Shown here: piece by piece, positions 1-5,707 of the stretch
Layout of the letters: every line of letters begins with the position of its first letter
Numbering within the stretch: position 1 is the stretch's first letter
DNA from: Ignavibacteriaceae bacterium
Lineage (GTDB): Bacteria > Bacteroidota > Ignavibacteria > Ignavibacteriales > Ignavibacteriaceae
Assembly (NCBI GenBank): GCA_019912505.1
Contig: JAIOIM010000196.1
Span: 1 to 11,821, forward strand
Reading direction: 5' to 3'
DNA length: 11,821 nucleotides
The notes under the pieces: generated by a model
The model's database searches: none
Told to the model about the DNA's origin: nothing
Seen by the model: the letters and a program-made list of their open reading frames with translations, nothing else
Program-made: the position numbers and the translations under genes

Positions 1-2179
1 CTGAATATTCTTTCTTTTTTAATCTTTCCAATTCCAAAGGATGTTCATCAGCCATCTCTTCTTCCGAAATTGTTCCTTTTAACCATGCAAGGTTCATCGG
101 GTAGATGTCAGGATTAAATATAACAAAGTAGAAGTGCCAAACCACTATTGCTGTCCAGGCAAGCCATGCTTCATAATAATGTATCGTGCGGGCAACATCC
201 CATCCTAATTTTGTTAATAATCCGATAAATGTATTATCGAACCAAAGAATAAATCCTGTAGCCGTCATTACCATTGTGCCCCAAACAAGTGCCCAGTATT
301 CTGCTTTTTCAATATAGCTAAAGCGGTCAAGTTTTGGTTTTTCTTTAGAAATACCGAGGTTAAACTTTACAACACCAATAGCATCTTTTAAATCCTGGAA
401 GCGCGGCAGTAAATCAAACACAAGCTTTCTGCCCCGGGCAGTAAAACTTAAATAATAAATATGAAATAAACTTACGGCAACCATTATTACTGCGGCTACT
501 CTATGTATTATGCTTCTATATTGAAATGTGTCCTGGCTTAAATCGCGTATATGGGTTACCCACCATGAATCGGGGTAACGAAGCATAAACCCTGTAATTA
601 CCAAAACAATAAAGCTGAGTGCCATTGTTGCGTGCTGAATTCGTTCGCTAAGTGTCATTCTCAAATACAAAGCGTGTCCGTGCGGTTCATGTTTTATTAA
701 ACCGCGCTGTTTCATTTTATGAATTTTTGCTTTACGGAAGAAATCGAGGAGATTGTGAAAAAACATTGCTCCGATTGTTAAAATAATTAATGTGATGTAA
801 GTGGTAGATACCCAGTACAAAATTGGCTCATCTTGCTTGGCTCTAACATCAACATGTATTCTGCCAATTGTAAAATTTTGGTTTGCGCCGGGATGACATG
901 TACCGCAAGTTTTTACAAGATTAGCTTTGCTGATTGTAGATGTAGAATCGCTTGAGGGCTTAATATTATGAACTCCGTGGCAGCTTGCACAATTGGCAAC
1001 TTGTGTCGATCCGCCTCTTATTGCAAGCCCATGGTAGCTTGAGTTGAATGTTTTAAACCTGCTGGCATCAAGCTCATATTTTGCAGCGAGTTTTACGGAA
1101 CTGTGGCAAGGTGCACAGACTTTTTCCGACAAATTTTTAAATGATACCGGCGACGCTGGGTTTTTGGCATTCAGAATATTATGCTCGCCGTGGCAATCGG
1201 TACAAACAGGCGCATCTGTATTGCCCTTTGCTATAAGCTGCCCGTGAATACTCTCTTTATATTCCTCAGCAATTTGTTGATGGCATTTTCCGCAGGTTGT
1301 AGGAATATTTAGTTTAAATACGGGCGAGCTAGATTTTTCGGGACCGATTATATCGTGCTCTCCATGGCAGTCGATACATCCTGCGGCGTGAGTGTTTCCG
1401 CCAGTAAGTGCTGCGCCGTGCACACTTTTTTCGTACGCCGTAATAAAACCGGCTGAAGGTGCGGTCCTTGCTATTATACTTGGGTCATCAAGGTGGCATG
1501 ATAAACACAACTGCTCTTGTGCAATTTTAGTCTTTAAAGTGTCTTTAGTAGTATTACCGGAAATCAAAGGATTAACATGACAGTTAATACAGGTAGGGGC
1601 GCCTTTTACATTTTTTTGAAAAGCTATTGAGTGATTCGATTCTAAATAATTTTCTTTAATCTTACTGTGACATTTTCCGCATGATTCGGCTAAATTTTTT
1701 GTTTGCCATTTTGATTTTGGAGCTGACGGACTTGATATATCGTGCTCTCCGTGGCAGCTTTTGCATGATGTACCATTTGCCGCAGAACGCGTACCCGATT
1801 TAAGCATTTGCGGATGGAATTTATGCAGCGCAGGAGCATCTTCATGACACGAAGTACATTTAACCGCTGTTATATTTTCTTTATGCGGGATGTCATCCGG
1901 GTTAAAGCCTGTATGACATGCCACGCATTCTAAAGGAGCGTGCACCGATTTTTGAAAAACGTTTTCATTTACAAAAATGGAAACTTCTTTATTCCCCTTT
2001 TCCATTGTAAGTGTTTCATCACTATGGCATGCCAAGCAGTCGTCGTTGCTTTGCGGAAAGATTACTTGTGAGGTGGTTAGTAGAAGAAAAGTAGTGGTAT
2101 AGATAGCTAACCTTTTGATTAGAATATTTACTTTCTTCTTTTTTTTCGTCTGCTCGGCGATGCCATTGTGTATAATCAT
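1..2179 (-). CDS. Multiheme c-type / b-type cytochrome fusion, CbcL-like quinol oxidoreductase (3' end outside window)
   Basis: An open frame of 726 codons continues past the left edge. The start is the first ATG (2177-2179) after an in-frame TAA; the next in-frame ATG lies beyond the first heme site. No clear Shine-Dalgarno is visible. Residues 11-44 form a Lys-rich signal peptide. Thirteen CXXCH sites begin at residues 48, 85, 108, 139, 167, 197, 225, 268, 296, 326, 355, 397 and 425. Recurrent SVHG/SIHG/SYHG and CHGEH motifs offer distal His ligands, suggesting bis-His hemes. About five membrane helices follow (about 452-477, 512-534, 556-578, 626-648, 664-690) with His516, His559, His573, His667 and His682 as candidate heme b ligands, like the cytochrome b561/hydrogenase b subunit family. 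Known proteins with this order, such as Geobacter CbcL, pass electrons from menaquinol to periplasmic carriers. That role is inferred here. The monoheme cytochrome 55 bp upstream is probably co-transcribed. Confidence 0.93.
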   Translation of the reverse strand, partial: MIIHNGIAEQTKKKKKVNILIKRLAIYTTTFLLLTTSQVIFPQSNDDCLACHSDETLTMEKGNKEVSIFVNENVFQKSVHAPLECVACHTGFNPDDIPHKENITAVKCTSCHEDAPALHKFHPQMLKSGTRSAANGTSCKSCHGEHDISSPSAPKSKWQTKNLAESCGKCHSKIKENYLESNHSIAFQKNVKGAPTCINCHVNPLISGNTTKDTLKTKIAQEQLCLSCHLDDPSIIARTAPSAGFITAYEKSVHGAALTGGNTHAAGCIDCHGEHDIIGPEKSSSPVFKLNIPTTCGKCHQQIAEEYKESIHGQLIAKGNTDAPVCTDCHGEHNILNAKNPASPVSFKNLSEKVCAPCHSSVKLAAKYELDASRFKTFNSSYHGLAIRGGSTQVANCASCHGVHNIKPSSDSTSTISKANLVKTCGTCHPGANQNFTIGRIHVDVRAKQDEPILYWVSTTYITLIILTIGAMFFHNLLDFFRKAKIHKMKQRGLIKHEPHGHALYLRMTLSERIQHATMALSFIVLVITGFMLRYPDSWWVTHIRDLSQDTFQYRSIIHRVAAVIMVAVSLFHIYYLSFTARGRKLVFDLLPRFQDLKDAIGVVKFNLGISKEKPKLDRFSYIEKAEYWALVWGTMVMTATGFILWFDNTFIGLLTKLGWDVARTIHYYEAWLAWTAIVVWHFYFVIFNPDIYPMNLAWLKGTISEEEMADEHPLELERLKKKEYS
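884..1765 (-). repeat. 129-residue tandem internal repeat in the heme domain (about 2.3 copies)
   Basis: Within the large cytochrome, CXXCH sites at residues 139, 167, 197 and 225 recur at 268, 296, 326 and 355, and the first two again at 397 and 425. The offset is 129 residues for all pairs except one of 130. The heme spacings are 28-30-28-43, then 28-30-29-42, then 28. The opening site of each copy is CHGEHDI, CHGEHDI or CHGVHNI, and the second site is CGKCH, CGKCH or CGTCH. This is seen directly in the translation and points to duplication of a four-heme module. Confidence 0.85.
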
Positions 2180-2234
2180 AAAAGTGTGTTAGTAAGCATT
2201 TAGTGAATAATGTAAAGAACAACTTCCTACAAAT

Positions 2235-2585
2235 TTATTTCGCGGCATCTTTTTCTTTAAAAGTTAAGAGCCACTCTACCATTTTGTTTAAGTCTTCTTC
2301 AGTTCCTTTGAAAGTAACTTTGTGTTTTTCTCCATCAATTGCTTCTTCTTTCTTCAAATATTTAGTCAAGAAATCGGCGGTTAAAACGTTAGAAAGTTTT
2401 GAAAGATCGGCGGCATCTTTTTTCTTTGAAGTAATTTCGGAAGCTGAAACTGAGTGACACATTGTGCATTTATTATCGACAAATATTTTTTCCCCGGATA
2501 CATCTTCCATCGGAATTGAGTATGCAAAACCATAAAGTGCTATAACAGCCAAAATAAAAAGCATGTAAAGTGTTAAATTTTTCAT
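2235..2585 (-). CDS. Small monoheme cytochrome c with N-terminal signal anchor
   Basis: This 116-residue protein begins with a hydrophobic segment (about 5-22) that is either a signal peptide or a membrane anchor. It has one heme attachment site, CTMCH at 40-44, and a C-terminal amphipathic helix typical of class I cytochromes c (about 96-110). An AGGA sequence seven bases before the ATG supports the start. The likely role is carrying electrons between the large b/c cytochrome encoded 55 bp downstream and other periplasmic partners. The usual axial Met loop before the last helix instead reads EKHKVTFKG. The only Met after the heme site is Met102 inside the final helix, so His88 may be the sixth ligand, or the heme may be five-coordinate. 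The cytochrome c assignment is firm; the partner is inferred from gene order. Confidence 0.92.
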   Translation of the reverse strand: MKNLTLYMLFILAVIALYGFAYSIPMEDVSGEKIFVDNKCTMCHSVSASEITSKKKDAADLSKLSNVLTADFLTKYLKKEEAIDGEKHKVTFKGTEEDLNKMVEWLLTFKEKDAAK

Positions 2586-2721
2586 TGGTCTATCCTAATT
2601 GGGTTTAAATTCACCAGGATTTAACAAACTTTGTGCCGATAAATTAATTGATATTTATTTAGCATTTTGTAGAAGTTGAAGATTATTTATCTCCAATTTA
2701 AGAGAGTTTTTCAATAGTTAC

Positions 2722-2737
2722 TTCTCATTGATGAGAA
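2722..2737. promoter_or_regulatory. Perfect 7-bp inverted repeat, possible operator
   Basis: TTCTCAT and ATGAGAA are exact inverted repeats separated by TG. The site lies in the 197-bp gap between the PLP enzyme gene and the cytochrome operon, about 137 bp upstream of the cytochrome c start. There is no T-run, so it does not look like a terminator. It could be a dimeric regulator site; no regulator gene is nearby. The rest of this gap holds nothing recognisable. Confidence 0.3.
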
Positions 2738-2782
2738 TACCAACAACACTATTGTTATTATTTTCAACAGACGCCGGGTAAT

Positions 2783-4285
2783 TTAATTTTGTACGGGCAA
2801 CTTAATGCCAACATTGCTCATATTAAACCAGCCGGCTACCAACTCTTTTTCTATGCTGTTAAATGTATTATGTTTGAATTCGTTTGAATGCGGGTCGTAA
2901 ATGTAATCCTTACCCCATTCATCAATATTTAAAACAGTTTGCTTGATGGCATTGAGGGTAAATAGCAACTCCTCGTTAGTCATGGTTGGGTGAATTGACA
3001 TTCTAACCCAACCTGGTTTTTCTGACAAATCTCCATGGCTAATTTTTTCGGCGATTTTTCGGCTCTTGCACAAATTTACATGCAAAAGAAAATGCCCATA
3101 TGTGCCCGCGCATGAACATCCGCCGCGAAGCTGAATTCCAAACCGATCATTTACAATTTTTACAAGCAGGTTGTAGTGTACTGTTTCTAAATAAAAAGAA
3201 ATTGCCCCAAGGCGTTCTTCAACATTATCGGCTAAAATATGTAGCCCTGGTATTTCCTTCAATCCTTTAAAAGCAATTTTTACAAGTTCTTCTTCCCTGT
3301 TGCTAATATTTTCTACGCTCATTTCTTCTTTTAACTTTATGCACAAAGCAACTCGTATTGCCTGAAGAAAGGATGGAGTTCCACCGTCTTCGCGCGCTTC
3401 AATGTTTGAAACAAATTTATATTGTCCCCATGGATTTGTCCAATCAACCGTGCCTCCGCCCGGATGATCCGGTACGCGGTTTTTGTATAGTTTTGAATCA
3501 AAAATTAAAACTCCGGCTGTACCGGGTCCGCCTAAAAATTTGTGAGGTGAAAAAAATAGAGCATCAAGTTTTTCAAGCTGATTTTCCGGGTGCATATTCA
3601 TCTCAACATACGGTGCTGAACATGCAAAATCTATAAAACAAAAACCATCGTACTTGTGCATTATTGCAGCCATCTGATGATACGGTGTAACAATACCAGT
3701 TACATTAGAACACGCAGTAAATGCCCCAATTTTTAATCGTGTATTTTTATGTTTTTCAACATGGTATTCTAAATTATCGAGGCTGACAAGTCCATGGTCA
3801 TCGGGTGGAACCACAACAACATCCGCAATGGTTTCGAGCCATGATGTTTGGTTTGAATGATGTTCCATATGTGTTACAAACACTACCGGGCGTAATTCTT
3901 TCGGCAGGTGCATATAATCCTTTAGTTGTTCGGGTACTTTTAGTCCAAGTATCCTCTGAAACTTGTTGACTACACCCGTCATCCCTGCGCCTGCGGTAAT
4001 TATAACATCATCCTTACCGGCGTTTACATGGCGTTTAATAAGTTCGTGTGCATAGTGGTATGCAAGCGTCATAGATGTACCGGTAATGCTGGATTCGGAA
4101 TGAGTGTTGCCGACAAGTGGACCAAAAACCTCGCACATTTTTTTTTCGATAGGCTCATACAATCTGCCGCTTGCTATCCAATCGGCATATACAATTCGTT
4201 TTTCACCATAAGGCGAAACAAAAGTTTTATTGTAGCCGATAATATTGTTTCTGAATGGTTCAAAATATTTTTCAAGATTTTCCAT
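2783..4285 (-). CDS. Class V PLP-dependent enzyme, cysteine desulfurase/selenocysteine lyase-like
   Basis: This 500-residue protein has the fold-type I, class V aminotransferase motifs: THMEHHSN at 138-145, the PLP-binding Asp219 in FIDFACSAPY, and SPHKFLGGPGT with the Schiff-base Lys249. The loop PGGGTVDW is at 275-282, REDGGTPSF at 298-306, and a mobile catalytic loop RGGCSCAG at 387-394. Cys392 aligns with the sulfur-accepting Cys of SufS/CsdA. Family members take sulfur (or selenium) from cysteine as an enzyme persulfide. The protein is about 90 residues longer than SufS, with a C-terminal tail of about 50 residues. No suf, isc or molybdenum cofactor gene is adjacent, so the acceptor is unknown. 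It appears to be transcribed alone. The start sits just after an AGGCGCCT palindrome with no strong ribosome site. Another class V activity, such as an epimerase or lyase, is possible. Confidence 0.85.
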   Translation of the reverse strand: MENLEKYFEPFRNNIIGYNKTFVSPYGEKRIVYADWIASGRLYEPIEKKMCEVFGPLVGNTHSESSITGTSMTLAYHYAHELIKRHVNAGKDDVIITAGAGMTGVVNKFQRILGLKVPEQLKDYMHLPKELRPVVFVTHMEHHSNQTSWLETIADVVVVPPDDHGLVSLDNLEYHVEKHKNTRLKIGAFTACSNVTGIVTPYHQMAAIMHKYDGFCFIDFACSAPYVEMNMHPENQLEKLDALFFSPHKFLGGPGTAGVLIFDSKLYKNRVPDHPGGGTVDWTNPWGQYKFVSNIEAREDGGTPSFLQAIRVALCIKLKEEMSVENISNREEELVKIAFKGLKEIPGLHILADNVEERLGAISFYLETVHYNLLVKIVNDRFGIQLRGGCSCAGTYGHFLLHVNLCKSRKIAEKISHGDLSEKPGWVRMSIHPTMTNEELLFTLNAIKQTVLNIDEWGKDYIYDPHSNEFKHNTFNSIEKELVAGWFNMSNVGIKLPVQN

Positions 4286-4313
4286 AAGGCGCCTGAATAT
4301 AAAAAATGTGTTG

Positions 4314-4321
4314 CAAAATTA
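4314..4321 (-). promoter_or_regulatory. Candidate Bacteroidota-type -7 promoter box for the PLP enzyme gene
   Basis: Read on the minus strand this is TAATTTTG, an exact match to the Bacteroidota -7 consensus TAnnTTTG. It lies about 30 bases before the ATG at 4285, giving a short leader. No good -33 TTTG is visible about 20 bases further upstream, so this is a candidate only. Confidence 0.4.
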
Positions 4322-4418
4322 GTAAAAATTTTGTTAGTTTTACATCTAAATTTTATCAGGGTTGTGTGACGATTATCAATCTGCAATAAAAAGCTATTTC
4401 ACAAGAAAAAAACTTTGA

Positions 4419-4426
4419 TATATTTG
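4419..4426 (+). promoter_or_regulatory. Candidate Bacteroidota-type -7 promoter box for the small membrane protein
   Basis: TATATTTG matches TAnnTTTG exactly, with a TTTC 18 bases upstream as a weak -33 element. Transcription would begin near 4433, which favours translation from the ATG at 4457 over the upstream TTG at 4415. It is divergent from the box at 4314-4321. Confidence 0.45.
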
Positions 4427-4456
4427 CAAGAGATAAAATTTTTAAAAATAGGACTA

Positions 4457-4648
4457 ATGAGTTTAATCAATAAAAAATATTACAACTGGAAAATTGGTGA
4501 GGGTGATTACCAACCCGAATTTCATTTAGCTAAAGAAATAGACAAGGAAGCCCGAATTAATACCGTAAAGCGGACAGGATTTCGTGCTTTAATTTTTTTA
4601 TTATTTATTACGGCAATAATAGCCGGTACTGCTTTTATGCTTTACTAA
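4457..4648 (+). CDS. Small tail-anchored membrane protein of unknown function
   Basis: This 63-residue protein has a charged N-terminal part (residues 1-42, with acidic and Lys/Arg-rich patches) and one hydrophobic helix at about 43-62 ending almost at the C-terminus, so it is predicted to be tail-anchored with its N-terminus in the cytoplasm. The ATG at 4457 was chosen because an AGGA lies just upstream (spacing only three bases) and the candidate promoter is at 4419-4426. A TTG 14 codons upstream would precede the predicted transcript start. A strong terminator follows its stop by 22 bases, so it seems to be a single-gene unit. I do not recognise the family. The promoter, start and terminator together make a real gene more likely than a chance frame. 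Confidence 0.6.
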   Translation: MSLINKKYYNWKIGEGDYQPEFHLAKEIDKEARINTVKRTGFRALIFLLFITAIIAGTAFMLY

Positions 4649-4670
4649 AACAAGTTTAATTTAGTTAACT

Positions 4671-4702
4671 AAGGCAGAAGTTTATACTTCTGCCTTTTTT
4701 TT
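4671..4702 (+). terminator. Strong intrinsic terminator
   Basis: AAGGCAGAAG and CTTCTGCCTT form a perfect 10-bp stem around a TTTATA loop, followed by a T-run to 4702. It ends the small membrane protein transcript and insulates the recycling operon. A TTG at 4701 that could open the kinase frame lies inside the T-run, which argues for the later ATG. Confidence 0.9.
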
Positions 4703-4748
4703 GTTATTTTTCACATCGTATTTATACAAAAATAAACAGAAAATACGG

Positions 4749-5672
4749 ATGAAATATTTTATTGGAATGGATGGCGGAGGAACAAAAACCGATGCTGTTA
4801 TAACTAACATAAATGGGGAAAAACTTTTCGAATGCAGCGGAGGTGCATCTAACTTTTTAGTGCAGGGAACTTTAACCGTTTCTCAAACTCTTCTTAAATT
4901 AATCCAAAAATGTGTAAGTGAAATCGATGCTTCAATAAACGACATTGCATGTGTACTCCTCGGAACAACCGGCGCCGGAAGAAGAACGGATGCGGAAAAA
5001 CTTGAAACTGATTTTTCCAATTTTTTAAAAGAACAAAATATTAAACTCAATCTTTTTTACGTGGAGAGCGATGCGCGCGTTGCGCTTGAAGGGGCATTTG
5101 CCGGAAAACCTGGCAGCATACTTATTGCAGGCACAGGCTCTATTATGTTCGGTAAGGATTCAGAAGGGAATATCCATAGAGTCGGCGGCTTCGGTCGTTT
5201 TCTTGGAGATGAAGGCAGCGGTTACATGCTCGGCAAAAAAGGACTCGTGGCGGTTTCAAAACAGTTTGACGGTCGCAATGAGAAAACATTAATAACAAAA
5301 CTTGTAACTGAAAAATTTGGAATCGAAACGTCCGAAGTTTTAATAACTGAAATTTATAAAAACAATTTCGACATCGCATCGGTTGCCCCCGTTATAATTG
5401 AAGCTGCAGCAAAAAGCGATTCCGCCGCACTTCAAATAGTTGAAGACGAAACAAATGAACTTCTGCTTCATATAAAATCGATGTTTAAAAAAATAAATGA
5501 GCAAGAATTAAATGTAGCGTTTATCGGCGGGCTTATAAGCAGCGAAAATTTTTATTCAAATTTGTTTAGAGAAAAAATTAAAGCCCAACTGCCGCAAGTA
5601 AATGTTATTGAACCGATATACCCGCCTGCAATGGGCGCCGTGTTAATGGCTAAACAAAAAGTCGGCATATAA
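4749..5672 (+). CDS. BadF/BadG-family amino-sugar kinase (GlcNAc kinase / MurK-like)
   Basis: This 307-residue cytoplasmic kinase belongs to the ASKHA superfamily. The phosphate-1 motif MDGGGTKTD is at 7-15, ESDARVAL at 106-113 holds the likely catalytic Asp108, and GTGS at 128-131 is the phosphate-2 motif. GGFGRFLGDEGSG is at 146-158, the adenosine motif FIGGLI at 258-263, and PAMGAVLMA at 293-301. This matches the N-acetylglucosamine kinase type, which includes MurK of Clostridium acetobutylicum acting on both MurNAc and GlcNAc. The downstream permease and muropeptide hydrolases support a role in phosphorylating salvaged wall sugars; GlcNAc versus MurNAc cannot be decided from sequence alone. 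The ATG at 4749 starts right at the family's first strand; extending to the TTG at 4701 would add 16 residues encoded partly by the terminator. It is the first gene of a plus-strand operon, and the permease begins 35 bp later. Confidence 0.88.
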   Translation: MKYFIGMDGGGTKTDAVITNINGEKLFECSGGASNFLVQGTLTVSQTLLKLIQKCVSEIDASINDIACVLLGTTGAGRRTDAEKLETDFSNFLKEQNIKLNLFYVESDARVALEGAFAGKPGSILIAGTGSIMFGKDSEGNIHRVGGFGRFLGDEGSGYMLGKKGLVAVSKQFDGRNEKTLITKLVTEKFGIETSEVLITEIYKNNFDIASVAPVIIEAAAKSDSAALQIVEDETNELLLHIKSMFKKINEQELNVAFIGGLISSENFYSNLFREKIKAQLPQVNVIEPIYPPAMGAVLMAKQKVGI

Positions 5673-5707
5673 ATTTTTACAATCATTTTATCATTGAAAG
5701 AAAATAG

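Noticed and set aside
1044..1580. Two plus-strand frames of 60-70 residues
   Set aside because: Both are antisense to the heme domain; their Cys/His-poor translations show no recognisable domain or start context.
2022..2222. Minus-strand 66-residue frame starting at a TTG
   Set aside because: It overlaps the signal peptide and first heme site of the large cytochrome in another frame and lacks any motif.
2693..2700. Minus-strand TAAATTGG as a promoter for the cytochrome operon
   Set aside because: It has one mismatch to TAnnTTTG, no -33 partner, and would give a leader over 100 bases; too weak to annotate.
4287..4294. AGGCGCCT palindrome just upstream of the PLP enzyme start
   Set aside because: It is only 8 bp, a length that occurs by chance, and would lie within the leader.
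4028..4386. Plus and minus frames of 113 and 70 residues around the PLP enzyme start
   Set aside because: They overlap the N-terminus of the PLP enzyme and the divergent promoter region and show no family features.
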